DNA of 64,000 bases from Cadophora sp. MPI-SDFR-AT-0126. Its lineage: Eukaryota; Ascomycota; Leotiomycetes; Helotiales; Ploettnerulaceae. Under the pieces are notes generated by a model. The model did not search any database. It had not been told where the DNA came from and was given only the letters and a program-made list of their open reading frames with translations. The stretch covers positions 558,001-622,000 of the forward strand of contig JAGMVK010000009.1 in NCBI GenBank assembly GCA_020747065.1, in the 5' to 3' direction. Made by a program: the position numbers and the translations under genes. Positions 46,690 through 58,398 of the stretch are shown one piece after another. Every line of letters begins with the position of its first letter. The first letter of the stretch is position 1.

Positions 46690-49600
46690 ATGAAGTTCTT
46701 GCAATCTCTTTTGGTAGCCGGCCTCGCGCTTCGGAGTGCGGCTTTCTCAATTGGTGACAAGAACTTTGTGGTCAAGAAGGACAGCGATGGGTTGCAGAAT
46801 CTCGTAGGTGATACAATCTTAGCTATAAATATTGCCAAAATCGAGCAGCTGAATGTACTAACGAGAATCAAGGTGACATATGACGAGCACTCATTGATAG
46901 TTCGAGGCGAGCGGATCTTCATCTTCAGTGGTGAATTTCATGCATTCCGATTACCTGTGCCCGATTTGTGGGTCGACGTCCTCCAGAAGATCAAGGCGGC
47001 TGGCTTTAGTGCTGTATCTTTCTATACACACTGTAAGCGAAGACTTCGTCCCTTTGACAGAGACAGTACTCATATACCCCAGGGGCACTACTAGAAGGGG
47101 AACAGGGAGTATATCGTGCCGACGGCGTCTTTGCACTGGAGCCGCTCCTCGAAGCGGCATCGAAAGTAGGAATCTACCTCATTGCACGACCGGGTCCTGT
47201 GAGTTCTCGTCTCAGGTCAAAACTCGAGGTTTCTATTAACGCTTTGGCAAGTACATAAATGCCGAAGCAAGCGGTGGTGGCTTCCCAGGATGGCTGCAGC
47301 GGGTCAAGGGAGCTCTACGTTCAAGAGCGCCAGATTACCTTGCTGCCACAGATAATTACATTTCATCGATCGGCAAGACGATTGCGAAATATCAGATTAC
47401 AAACGGCGGACCAGTCATTCTTCTCCAGCCGGAAAATGAATATTCTGGAAGCCTCCTTGACCCTTTCCCAGATCCAGTCTATGCTGCGCATCTAGAGAAG
47501 CAATACCGAGATGCAGGCATTGTTGTTCCATTCATCAGCAATGATGCTTGGGCTGCTGGACATCTAGCACCTGTTCCAGATGTCAATGGATCCACTCTTG
47601 GAGCTGTAGATATTTATGGGTATTTCGGATTGTGTGGGATCCCTGAAGTCTTGCTGACCTGATTGTAGATTTGATTCCTATCCACTAGGATTCGACTGTG
47701 CGAATCCACATGTCTGGCCAAATACTTCGCTTCCGCAGACGTATTATACCGACCACCAACGGGTGTCTCCATCAACTTTCCTGTCCATTAATGAGTTTCA
47801 AGGAGGTGCTTTTGATACCTGGGGTGGTACCGGATTTGACTTGTGCGCGGCACTGCTGAATATGGAGTATGAGCGCGTCTTTTACAAGTATGTATTCGCT
47901 CAAGGTAAGCGTTCCCAGCACTGAACTCATGATGCATCCTAATCTTTTATCCAGGAACTACTTTGCTTAACATATATATGACTTACGGAGGCACCAACTG
48001 GGGTAACCTGGGCTACTCACAAGGCTACACATCGTACGACTACGGCGCTGCTATCACCGAAAATCGAGGAGTTAGCCGTGAGAAGTACAGTCAAACCAAA
48101 CTCCTCGGATACTTCTTGAAGGTTTCTCCAGCCATCCTGACCACATCCGTCGGGGTTCCTAATAACTCTTTTGCAAGCACCGCTGCTATCACTGCCAATC
48201 CCTTGTACGGCAACGGGACAAAAACCAACTTCTATTTGGTAAGAGCCACAGATGAAACGCAGGATACTCCCATTTCCTACACTTTCACAGTTCCAACTAG
48301 CAAAGGCCAAGTGACGATTCCTCAACTCGGCGGTACTTTGACGCTCCCTGGACGTGATGCAAAGTGGCTTGTAACGGACTATTCGATCGGCAATGCCACT
48401 CTGCTTTATTCATCAGCCGAGATATTCACTTGGAAGCAAGTCGGAAGCAAGACATTTCTGGTCGTATACGGTGGCGCTGGTGAACAGCACGAGCTTGCCC
48501 TTGTCTCCACGTCTTCAGCAGAGACGATTGAGGGATCTGGCGTAACTGCCAAGACTAATAACAGCACAACTATCCTGGGATGGAAAACGTCCAGCACTCG
48601 TCGCGTGGTACAAGTGGGAGATGTAATCATATATGTCCTGGATCGAAACACCGCTTACAATTTTTGGGTACCTGACTTCAAGAGAAGTGACAGCTGGGGC
48701 GCCTAGTAAGGATCCCCATACTTCCTTGGATGTTACGGACGGAACCCCTAAGTAGTCTAAGTTTATTACATTGCTAACGATAGAATAGTACTACAACCGT
48801 CGAAAAGACAACCTCTGTGATCATCGAGGCAGGATACTTAGTCCGAGACGTTACACTTGACGGATCCGCACTGAAGATCACTGGAGATCTCAATGCCACG
48901 GCTCCCCTGAAAGTGATTGGAGCGCCCAAATCTGCAACACAATTATTTTTCAATGGCATGAAATTGAGTTTCAAGACAAATTCAGTCACTGGAGAATGGG
49001 CATCAAGTCTCGAGTACAATTCACCCGCAGTCAAGCTGCCCGATTTGTCCAGTCTCAAGTGGAAGTACATAGATAGTCTTCCAGAAATCCAAGCTTCATA
49101 CGACGATTCAAAGTGGACTGTGGCAGATAAGAAGACGACAAACAATCCGACTGCACTGGCAACACCCACCTCTTTGTATGCTTCAGACTACGGGTACAAC
49201 ACGGGTGCTCTCATTTACCGTGGACACTTTACAGCCACGGGTAAGAACCCCATCTTCCATTTATCAACGTATCTCGATGCTAACGAAGTTATTTACAGGC
49301 AAAGAAACCACACTCAACCTGACCACCCAAGGCGGCAACGCATACGGAACCAGTGTCTGGCTCGGCAACACCTATCTCGGTTCCTTGACCGGCAACTACC
49401 CAACCTATATCCACGCCGACATCTACACGCTCCCCTCCCTCAAAGCCGGGCAAAAATACATCATAACCGCCGTAATCGACAACAATGGTCTCAACGAAAA
49501 TTGGTGGGTCGGCGGCGAGGACATGAAGGCTCCCCGCGGGATAATGAACTACACTCTCACGGGCCATCCTCAAACCGCCATAACTTGGAAATTGACCGGA

Positions 49601-50119
49601 AATCTCAACGGCGAGAAATACATTGACAAAGCACGCGGTCCCCTCAATGAAGGCGGTCTCTTCGCCGAGCGCCAGGGCTACCATCTCCCTTCTCCTCCGA
49701 GTCAAGACTGGGCATCCGGCAGTCCATTGACAGGCACCAAGACCGCCGGAATTGCATTCTACACCACCTCATTCAAGCTCGATCTCCCCGCCGGCTACGA
49801 CATCCCACTCACATTCAACTTCGGCAACACAACAATGGATGGCACAACAGCGAACTATGAGGCGCTGCTGTGGGTTAACGGGTGGCAATTTGGAAAGTAC
49901 ATCAACAATCTCGGACCGCAGTTGGAGTTTCCGGTGCCGCAAGGGATACTGGATTATAGTGGGACGAATTGGGTTGCGGTGGGGATTTGGGCGAGGCAGA
50001 GTAATGGTGCTAGATTGGCGAAGTTCACGTTGGAGGCTGGAACGCCGGTTTTGACGGCGTTGAAGGCGCCGAGGACTGCTGATGCTCCGAAATGGAAGAA
50101 GAGGGCGGGTGCGTATTGA
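46690..50119 (+). CDS. Secreted beta-galactosidase, GH35
   Basis: Hydrolyses terminal beta-galactosides (lactose, galactan side chains) outside the cell. Eight exons: 46690-46803, 46873-47032, 47083-47198, 47252-47619, 47669-47904, 47955-48705, 48789-49240, 49299-50119; 1005 aa, matching the roughly 1000-aa fungal LacA type. A signal peptide ([19 protein letters not shown]) is followed by [20 protein letters not shown]. The acid/base Glu is in [10 protein letters not shown], the nucleophile Glu in [15 protein letters not shown], with [10 protein letters not shown] after it. C-terminal beta-sandwich domains have [10 protein letters not shown]. The first intron is 69 nt with no in-frame stop, but donor GTAGGT, branch site TACTAAC and loss of family alignment show it is spliced. 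Induced expression on galactosides would be expected for the family. Confidence 0.93.
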
Positions 50120-50462
50120 GAGGAATGAGGTGTGACTCTGCTACTACTGAGAAGACAAAATGTAGACTTATGTAGCGCTTCTGACAGATGGACAATTTAC
50201 ATTGTGCTAGGCAGCGGTAAATACTTTTCTAAGAATAAAGACTTGCGTTTCATTAGCTCTCCACAAGCCTGTCTGGCCTCCAACCGTGTTGAAGCCGCGG
50301 TATAGGATAGCCGAAATAGTTCAGAGTAGGAGATGTCACGCATTTCACGCCAGAGCCTCTTGCGAGCTCTTCCCAAAACTAAATTCGAATGGTTTGTCGC
50401 ACTCTTATTACCGTAGCTAGCCCTGATAGATTGACCTTTGAAAACGTGAGAGTCAAGGTATA
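50120..50462. other. Intergenic, convergent 3' ends
   Basis: 343 bp between the beta-galactosidase stop (+) and the stop of the Cys-rich protein gene (-). No features seen. Confidence 0.4.
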
Positions 50463-51281
50463 TTAAAAAGTATTACCAAGCGCAGCACCACCAGCAACAG
50501 CTGCCACCCAATATAGTTCAAGTCCACTGCTGCTGAAATGACATCCCGAATTTGCTGACGAGGCGCTACTTTGGCTACTTGCTGGAGAGCTGGTGCTAGT
50601 TGTACTGCTGCTCGTTGTGCCGCTGTCTGGAGGAGACGTGGTAGTTGTACTGTCCACAGAAGAAGTACTAGTCGCCACAGCACTATCTTCAAAACTAGTC
50701 GTCGCTAGAACACTGTCTTCGGAACTAGTCGTCGCTGGAATAGTATCTTCGGAACTACTTGTCGACGACCCTGCTCCAATCTCCAAAAGATAAGGGCAAG
50801 GTCTACATGCTCTGTAAGAGAAGCCACAGGTCTGTCCGAAAAAACAAGTCCAGCCTAGTTTGCTCGTGGGATCCGAGGCAATTCCTGGGCAAGCTTGCGC
50901 GGCCGTGCATGTATGGTCTCCAGAGCCCGACGGAGAAGGGGGACTTGATGGCTACGTTCCACGTACTTGTTAGAATTTGCTCTGCGGAACGGAGAAACAG
51001 ATCATTGTATTTCTTACTGATGGTTTTGTGCCACAGCTTGTCGGGTCAAATGATGGGCAGCAGGCTTCTGATGATGTTCCTTCATTGATACAAGCATATC
51101 CATTTGCGCAGCAGCCGCCTCCACAGCAACCTCCAATTGTACAACACCCGCCAGAGGGGCAACCAAAGGTTGTAATGCCACAGGTCAGGAGAGGACCGAC
51201 ACTGATTGTGCTATCTTGAGCTTGAATATGACTGATAGAGAAGAGGACAACGCAAAGCGTCAATAGGAATTTATTAAGCAT
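50463..51281 (-). CDS. Cys-rich secreted protein with Ser/Thr stalk, possibly GPI-anchored
   Basis: 250 aa from two exons (51018-51281 and 50463-50951). The phase-0 intron has a CTAAC branch site and a CGTAG acceptor. No known family recognised. A clear signal peptide (LLTLCVVLFSISHIQAQ) is followed by a Cys/Gly cluster with four CC pairs within about 22 residues (GCCTIGGCCGGGCC). A second cysteine region holds TCTAAQACPG, WTCFFGQTCGFS and ACRPCPYL. Then comes a Ser/Thr stalk with imperfect 10-residue repeats (TTSSEDSVLA pattern). It ends in a hydrophobic tail (LYWVAAVAGGAAL) consistent with GPI attachment. The layout resembles fungal cell-surface proteins, and an adhesion or host-contact role is possible. 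Confidence 0.7.
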
Positions 51282-53327
51282 TGTGAAGATACTTTTCTCA
51301 CAGATACGCGATAGGAGCTTGAACGTGGGTGAGGGTACTGCAAGAAAAGTTTCGTAGTGCAAATGAGAGTCCGGTGAAAGTCATAAATAGAAGAGCAGAC
51401 ATGTTGGATTAAATGGTGAAATCAATACCATCTCCATCTGGACCCGAGGCGGGATTCTGTGTAGCGAGGAAATTAGTTTTTCAGGCGACCAATGGCATAC
51501 TGTTTGAGGTTGGGAGCTTGATCGTTACTATCTGGTGGCTGCAGGAGCTGAACTCAGCTGTCCCGATAAGGCAATGATAGAAGAGATAAACATCCCGGCT
51601 CTTGGTCAAACTCTGACAACTTATAGCGGTAAGATTCTCCGACCAGAAAGAAAGAGCATTTTGTAGTGGTTTTGGAAAGGTCGAGACCGGACGCCACCGA
51701 TTTGCACTTGGTTATTGAGTTGGTTCTTTTGTAGTGTTTTGCCCCCGAGAAGTGGAGGTCGACTGCCTTGTGAGCGGGTTCCGAGCAATACGGTATTCCT
51801 TTGACCCGTACTGAATAATTATGTCGGAGTTAATTATTACGAGAATTTTGCGGCCATCATCATACTTCTGCTTGTATTCAGTACACTTCAAGAGACTAAA
51901 AGTGTTATACATATATATATATGATAATCTAGCGATTCCATCTAACCATTAACGAAGCTTATCAAGAGGCAGAACTAGTTGAATATTGCCGCTTGTTGCT
52001 TTGCTTCGTGGGGTCGTCCAAATTGTTTACTTCAGCGAAACATCTGAAGCTGCCGAACTCAACTCAAGAAAAGCGATCGTAGTTTATGCACGTTCGTGAT
52101 ATAGGGCCGGCACTATCAAGTCACACATCACGATTCTCTATTCTTGTTTCAAGTCATCATTGTTAATTCTACATTCAAGCGCAGCAGAACGATGTCGCAA
52201 TTGAAAGTTGCTGGGGAAGACACCAGGGTATAATCGCACTTGTGAAACTCACAATCGCAACGATCAAGCCTGCGGCTCGATATTGTGCCCGCATATGGTT
52301 TCCTATTAGAGTTTAAGAGCCGACTATCCTACGATCCAAATATCAGGGGATCAGATAGCATAGTAGATGACTTGAGTGCGTGTGCAGCGTAGCTCAGCTC
52401 AGAGGCGCATGCCTTCCGTTTCCAGACGTCTGATCAAACGGCTTTCGAGCCTGCAGTCCACTTTCCTCCTCCTTACACTGTCGTTTTTCGTTTTTCGTTC
52501 CGGAACTGCATGAAGTTCAAAGAAACGTAAATCAGAATACGTCACGATGACCTCCGACAAGCAGGTACCTGTGCAGAATAGCACGTTCCTTCCTTCGTGT
52601 GTTTCGGGCCTTAAGCTTCGGCTAACATGTCAACGGCTCCTATCGTTTTGCTTCCTCCCTTCTCTTGCTCTTGCTCTGTTTACCATTTTTCATCACAGGT
52701 CCTTCGAAGCATATCATAACGCGTCATGATGAGCTCTGACATAGTCTTGGGTAAGTAGAACGCCTTTTTGCAGCGAATCAATTGCAGATAGGATGTCGGC
52801 TTTAGTCTCCAAGGTGTTTTCGAGACTTGCAAGAATTATTTATATCAAGAAGACTTTCGTTATTTGAGTCGATGCAATCGATCGAATCTATAGCTGCACT
52901 TTATGTCTCCTTTTCAAAACTACATATCAAATCTGGGCTATAATCATGCTCCGCTCAGCCGCTGTTAAAGTCCGTCAGGTAGCAAAGTCTCGCGAAGGCA
53001 TATAGGCTGCACAAGCATGGATTTGAAGCAGTTCAATGGCGTTCCGATTGCGATAAACGATTATTCATATTCTGCAAGCTCGCCAAATGATTGAGGTTAT
53101 TCGTCAGACAGGTGTGTCGGGCGTGGGCGCCACTGACGTCTACAAAGGTACCTGGTGCTACTAATTCCAATCCTATAATTCGTCCATTGAACCATAGTTT
53201 CTACTCGGTCAACCAAAGTAGTCTAGCCCAAACAACCCGGCATATTGCACGAAGATCATCAGTCACAATGGAGCATGACAAAAGATTTTCGTGCACGTTC
53301 ATGGATCCCATATGATTGTGATCTTGC
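51282..53327. other. Gene-free interval of about 2 kb
   Basis: No supported gene on either strand. Two similar short starts (near 52546 and 52727) were examined and not accepted. Confidence 0.45.
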
Positions 53328-55213
53328 ATGCAGGAGTCACCACCCAGAGTTTATAATCACAGCTTCCCTCCGATTCCCATGCTCGAAGATTGTGGTCCTC
53401 ATCGACAGACCGTATTCTTCTTCACTACCACCATGCTTCTGGAGAACGAGATCCGCATCTTGGATATCCTTCCATATGGCCCCGACGGCCCGCAAGGCTC
53501 ACTGAAATGTGAGATCCGAGTGGAAACCCTGTCTAATTACCCTGTCTACGATGCACTTTCATACAGATGGGGCGATCCTGGAAGGAAGCGATGTATACTT
53601 GTCGATAACCAAGAGTTCTTCGTTACTAGAACTCTTTACGCAGCCCTGCTACGCCTGAGACAAAAAGACAACAAACAGTCTTTGTGGATTGACCAGATTT
53701 GCATTGACCAGAACAATCTTGTTGAGAAGGCTATACAAGTACGTCTTGTGGGAAAGATCTATTTGCAATGCAATCAATGCCTTATATGGGTGGAAGAAAT
53801 CGACGATAGCATCCCACTGGCACACGCAGAAGCGATTATTGAGATGTTCACCTGGATGGCAGATAGCAGCCACCTGCCAGTACCAGCTTGTCTTGCTTCT
53901 CTATCGGATTTTCAAGGTCCATGTAAAGCATTGAACAGTGTTGGCCCGTTTGATAATTCTTGGTGGCATCGCATATGGACGGTCCAAGAAGCAATTATAC
54001 CAGCTAAGAAGTCCCTTCTTTGGGGCCCCTACGACTACCATGGGTCACACTAACAAGGTGTGCCTCTATCTGGACAACAGGAGGTATACCTATCGAGCTG
54101 AAAGACAGGATCTTTGACACCGATGTCCCGGGTGTGGAACACAATGTTGATGTCATATTCGGATGGCTGTTTTGTAACGTGGTCTGGGTTGATGAAGCCC
54201 GGAAAGTCCCAGACCGTCCAACTATGGCCCTTCTGAGATGGAACAGACGCAATGCAACTGATCTCAAAGATAAAGTCTTCGGTTTATTGGGCTTGATTTC
54301 GTCTGACGTCAAATTACACTATACAAGCCGATGTGATTATACCACACCGCTCGTTTAGATCTATACTGCTTTCACTCTGGATATGATTTTGCACGACAAA
54401 GGATTGGGTCCTCTGGCTATCTAGCTCCGGAAGCCCTTGAATGAACATACCAACGGGCTCCCTACATGGGTTGGCGATTTGAGCGACGAGGGAGTAATGC
54501 AGATCAAAGCTGACGGATTCTATCTTTTTTGGGGCTATGAGCAGTATGGCGCATGCGCTGGCGAAGCACTAGACGAAGTCGCTATCACCGATGAGATCAA
54601 TATCTGGAACTTTTCGTCTCAGGTAGATCCGACACTAGGACTCACGGGTATCGCGGTCGATACACTTGTCGCGATAGGTCCAAAACTCCAAGCTATCACC
54701 AGGGAAGACTCTATCCAAGTAGCGGAAACGTTGCGATATTGGCTTGGAATGGCACGCAAATACCATGAGACAATCGATGATGGCCTTTCGGGAGACAGTC
54801 TGACCAAGACATTTTACAGAGTCTTAGTGGGTAACAGAATTCGAAATCGCCAGCAAGAGGTTGTAAGACAACCTAATGAGCAGGATTATGCGGATATTGC
54901 GCAATTTGTAAATACTGCGCAAGGAACAATCAACGGCAATTGGTTCTGGGACAGGTACGTCGGCAACCACGCATTTTTCATTACAGAGGATGGGACAATG
55001 GGTATGGGAAACTTTGATATTGAGGTTGGGGATGAGATCTGGGTTGTTGGAGGAGGCAAGATGCCACTGGCTATCAGGAAGATAGAGGGCGGATCCAAGG
55101 ACGACTTCATTTTTGTGTGCTGCTGCTATGTCGATGGCGTTATGGACGGGGAGACATATGGTGATATTCCGCGGCGTATAATGGGTCAGAGGCGTACGAT
55201 TCGGCTGCACTGA
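53328..55213 (+). pseudogene. HET-domain (heterokaryon incompatibility) gene, broken
   Basis: Intact relatives are non-self recognition proteins that trigger cell death when incompatible hyphae fuse. The N-terminal HET domain is clear: YDALSYRWGDP, SLWIDQICIDQ and SWWHRIWTVQE, in the right order and spacing. After this the frame is lost: a one-base deletion in the C run at 54026-54029 leads to a stop at 54051-54053. The homologous reading continues in another frame (DLKDKVFGLLGL is a typical HET-family motif). It is cut by TAG at 54356-54358 and again by TAG at 54422-54424, then runs open to TGA at 55213. The likely start is ATG 53433 or the upstream ATG 53328. No single intron removes all three breaks, so I call it a pseudogene; a truncated HET-only protein of about 240 aa could still be made. 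Confidence 0.8.
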
Positions 55214-55222
55214 TATGCAGGT

Positions 55223-55435
55223 TTAGAGTACTTTAACATCGTCTACCTCGCACACACGATTCCCCAAATGCCATTTGACGTCAATACCACCATGATTTGC
55301 TAGATTGTCCGCAAGAAAGCTGTGGTACGACTTTGATAGAGTTGGTGCTGCATCATGCATTTCCACAAAGACACAGAAGTCGTAGACATTGTGTTCGTCG
55401 TATGTGCGGTCTGGTTCAGATATCCGCACGTACAC
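55223..55435 (-). pseudogene. Possible C-terminal fragment of an unidentified protein gene
   Basis: A 70-codon minus-strand frame ending at 55223. Composition is strongly protein-like (YDFCVFVEMHDAAPTLSKSY, then NRVCEVDDVKVL), with amphipathic helix and strand alternation. It reads like the last exon of a larger gene, but upstream minus-strand sequence is interrupted by stops within about 50 bp and no continuing exon was found. It is tail-to-tail with the HET pseudogene, 9 bp apart. Family not identified. Confidence 0.35.
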
Positions 55436-55641
55436 GGCCGCTCGTTGATCCCAAGATACCTTGATTATCGACTATACTGGGAGTAGATTGGTGCCCTTGC
55501 ATATATTTTCAAGTGCACACCAAATATTGAAACAGGTGAGAAATTCTCTCTCACTGCACTCAGGCGGAAGGATTTCACACGGATCTAGGATACTTCGGAG
55601 ATATCTCGAAAATGGTAGTTGTAAGCTCACATGGAGGTTTG

Positions 55642-55690
55642 ATCTGGCCAAATTGGGCATCCCATCCGCGCTTCCAGATATATAAGCATA
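55642..55690 (+). repeat. Truncated 5S rRNA-like copy
   Basis: 55654-55687 matches the 5' third of the adjacent 5S gene (55734-55765) at about 29 of 32 aligned bases with a 2-nt insertion. The internal control region and the 3' half are absent, so it is a relic. Confidence 0.55.
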
Positions 55691-55706
55691 TAATCATGTC
55701 TCTGTC

Positions 55707-55825
55707 ACATACGACCATAGACTGAGGAGACACTGGGCATCCCGTCCGCTCTGCCATACATAAGCCTCAGATCGGCAGATTAGTAGTTGGGTGGGTGACC
55801 ACCAGCGAATACCTGCTGTTGTATG
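55707..55825 (+). rRNA. 5S ribosomal RNA
   Basis: About 119 nt, the normal 5S length. It begins ACATACGACCATAG and ends GTTGTATGT; the two ends pair to form helix I. Conserved internal parts are present: CATCCCGTCCGCTCTGCCAT, TAAGCC, TTAGTAGTTGGGTGGGTGAC and CACCAGCGAATACCTG. A T run directly follows (RNA polymerase III terminator). Filamentous ascomycetes carry 5S genes dispersed singly through the genome, as here. Some stem positions look unusual (GACTGAGGAGACACTGG), so it may be a minor or decaying variant. Confidence 0.88.
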
Positions 55826-56804
55826 TTTTTTGCATTTTCTTTTGGCGTTGACTTCGAAATGGTTCTTAGAAACAGCAAACCAGCAAGCACAGAAGTCAGA
55901 GCACATAGATATATCATAGTTCTGACTGTGACTTCAACAGTACTGAAGCTTATATTTGAGTAGAATCTCTCTACAATTGGCAATATCTACTCAGAGCAAT
56001 GTGCAGAGACAATAAATGGATCCCCGCCAAGACGGACCACATTCTCAAATATTGACTGAGGATTGGGACCGGATTGGGACCGGATACACATTTGTCTGAG
56101 GGTGGCAGGACGAAATGGCGTGAGTCTTATACGGTTCGGCTGAGATGATATGAGGCAGGAAGAAGAGGCTGAGGGCAAGCAATGTAGCGTGCGAGAAGCA
56201 TTCGGATAATGGCCCTTGAGAGGTTTGTCAGAAGAAGAATCGTATCCAGTATGCTGGGGACAGAAGTGACAAGGCTTCTTAGCTCGTATCGAAGTCCTGG
56301 GATCTGAATACGGGATTTGAAGCTAGTCTCTTGCTTTTAGCTTCTGAGGCATCGAAAATTGATCTGGGCTTGTTCACGTTGAGACTTCCGCACCATCCCA
56401 ATACGAGAAACGTTCAGGGAAAGTCTCATCAAATATTGCCGAAAATTTGATAAAGAGGAATCGTCTTTGTGTCCTCACAAGTATTCTTTCGAATCTTACT
56501 GAACATGACACCGCACAAGGACAATTCGGTATTATAGACTTGAGACAGCTTCTTGCGTAATTCCATTGACATGCCGATCCGACTCGAATTAGCATCTATG
56601 CACTCATTGTATTTCCACAATCTGTACAGAAAAAGTGAGCCAGCAAAAATGCTCCCCGAACACCATTGCTTGCATAAAAGTCGTCCCTCGTTGAGGCGGC
56701 TACAAGATTCCAGCCCGCACCCCAGGTATCCATCCCATTCCCAATGCTCCAAACCAATACCCCCGAAGTCCTATGCCCGAGAAATTTTGCCCTGAATTGT
56801 ATCA
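55826..56804. other. Gene-free interval of about 1 kb
   Basis: Between the 5S gene and the 3' end of the Dsn1 gene. No supported gene. Confidence 0.4.
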
Positions 56805-58398
56805 TCATCTCCCTTTGTTCCCTTCTGGTAATATCCGACTCAAACTTCGCAACACTTCTTGCATAGGCAGATCTCGCGTGCCGACTTCTTCCTTTTCCCT
56901 CTGATCCCTCTGATCTAATCGCACGGCACTGAGTGCTAGTATCTTGTCTGCCACCCGCCCAACAGTTTGTTGATACTGTTCCAATTTGTACACACCGTCT
57001 GCGAATCGATCCACTTTGAATTCCAAATCCGACTGGAGCGACTGTACTCGTTCGGAAGCTTGCTTTCGGATATCCAACGCGGATGATGAAGTAACTTCTG
57101 CAAATATGGCAGCTTGCTCTGGTGTAAGGAGCGATGAGTCGATATGCGACGAGTCTACTTCCAGGGTGTCTTCGGGCAAGAGGGGAGGAAGTACAGGACG
57201 CGGTCTCGAGAAAGCTTTCCATTGATCTCGTTCTTCTCGCAATCTAGATGTTCAAGTCAACATTTGCCCCTTGTTCGAACAAAGTCTCAAATCAGATCCA
57301 ACATACAATTTTATCCGTTCTCCTAATCCGACCAAATTCTGTTCCAGCTCAATATTCCTGGGATTTGGCATTTTGACCACCTTGGTAGGCGCGGATTCTT
57401 CCCGATTGAACCAGTCAGAGAACTCCGACTTGTTCGCGAAATCCTTTAGAAGAGATTCTTGGATCATTCGAGCTGCTCCTGTTAGCTGTGAAATCTAGAG
57501 ATTGTAACACGACTTACCTGCTAAGACTGCCCCAATATTCGGATCGCCATGCGATGGCTTCTCACCCATACACCGCTCTCCGGTCCAAGTTAACAGCTGT
57601 TTCATTCTCCTAGGCTCACTCAATCCTTCTGCTTCGATATGCTTGTAGAATTCCGCCGTTTCCACCTCGCGATGCGGTATCGCGCTGTGCCCATTATCTA
57701 TCAAAGAGCTTGCTCTTCGCCCTCGCAGGCCCAAACTACTCCTGCGCGCTCCACCATTGCCTCCCTTTTTCCTCAATTCCTTATTGCGATTTATGATGGG
57801 TGTGTCGCTGAAGGGCAAGGCGATCACCGTGGACTGTTTGCTGTGATCCACGGCCGATCCATCCGCCTGATTAACAACCGTCTCTCCCAGAAGTTCAACG
57901 CTGTCGTAGTCTGCTGAGTCGGTCCTTGACGTATTGCCATTGCTCTCTCCATTCTGAGCCTTTTCCGTCGAAGAACGCGTAGTTTTCCTTTTCTTTGCCA
58001 CTACCAAAGTATCACTATCCACCTTTGGCGTTGAAAAGCTCATCTTACGCCCTCGAGGCTGCTTTGTGGTCGTGCTTGTCTCATCGTCGCGTTCTTTTAC
58101 CGCCTCCTTCGGCTTCCTTCCCCTCTTCGCGGACGCCGCTGGAGCCGGCGTGGGTGCAGGTTCTGCTTGCGCCGGTGCAGTCTTCGTTCGTTTTGATCCA
58201 CGTGTAAATACGAAATCTCCATCTTCTTCGTCGTATGCTGGAATAATCATTAGCTACCTGGCGAGGCCAGCACCAGAGGCGCAAAGCATATCCTGGGGCA
58301 ATCTTACCAGCAAGCCGCTTGCTTCTCCTTCTGCCCGATGGCTGTTGGCTCATACTTAAAGTTTCTAAGGGATTTCGCGTTCTTATGAGGGTAGTCAT
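56805..58398 (-). CDS. DSN1: Kinetochore protein Dsn1/Mis13
   Basis: Subunit of the MIND/Mis12 complex linking centromeric chromatin to the Ndc80 microtubule-binding complex. Four exons (58308-58398, 57518-58237, 57307-57478, 56805-57243) give 473 aa. A second ATG at 58353 would give 458. The N-terminal half is disordered, Ser/Lys-rich and basic, with an SSLGLRGRRASSL segment like the Aurora-B-regulated basic patch of Dsn1. The conserved Mis12-Mtw1/Dsn1 region begins EFYKHIEAEGLSEPRRMKQL and continues LLTWTGERC and QESLLKDFANKSEFSDWF. A coiled-coil C-terminus follows. The exon 3 acceptor is the second of two nearby AGs, set by frame. Single-copy essential gene in relatives. Confidence 0.82.

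Noticed and set aside
52546..52745. Two similar short starts (MTSDKQ and MMSSDI) each followed by a GT donor
   Set aside because: They suggest a small duplicated first exon, but no downstream exon with any protein character was found.
56596..57222. 208-codon minus-strand frame overlapping the Dsn1 last exon
   Set aside because: Different frame from the conserved coiled coil; a shadow.
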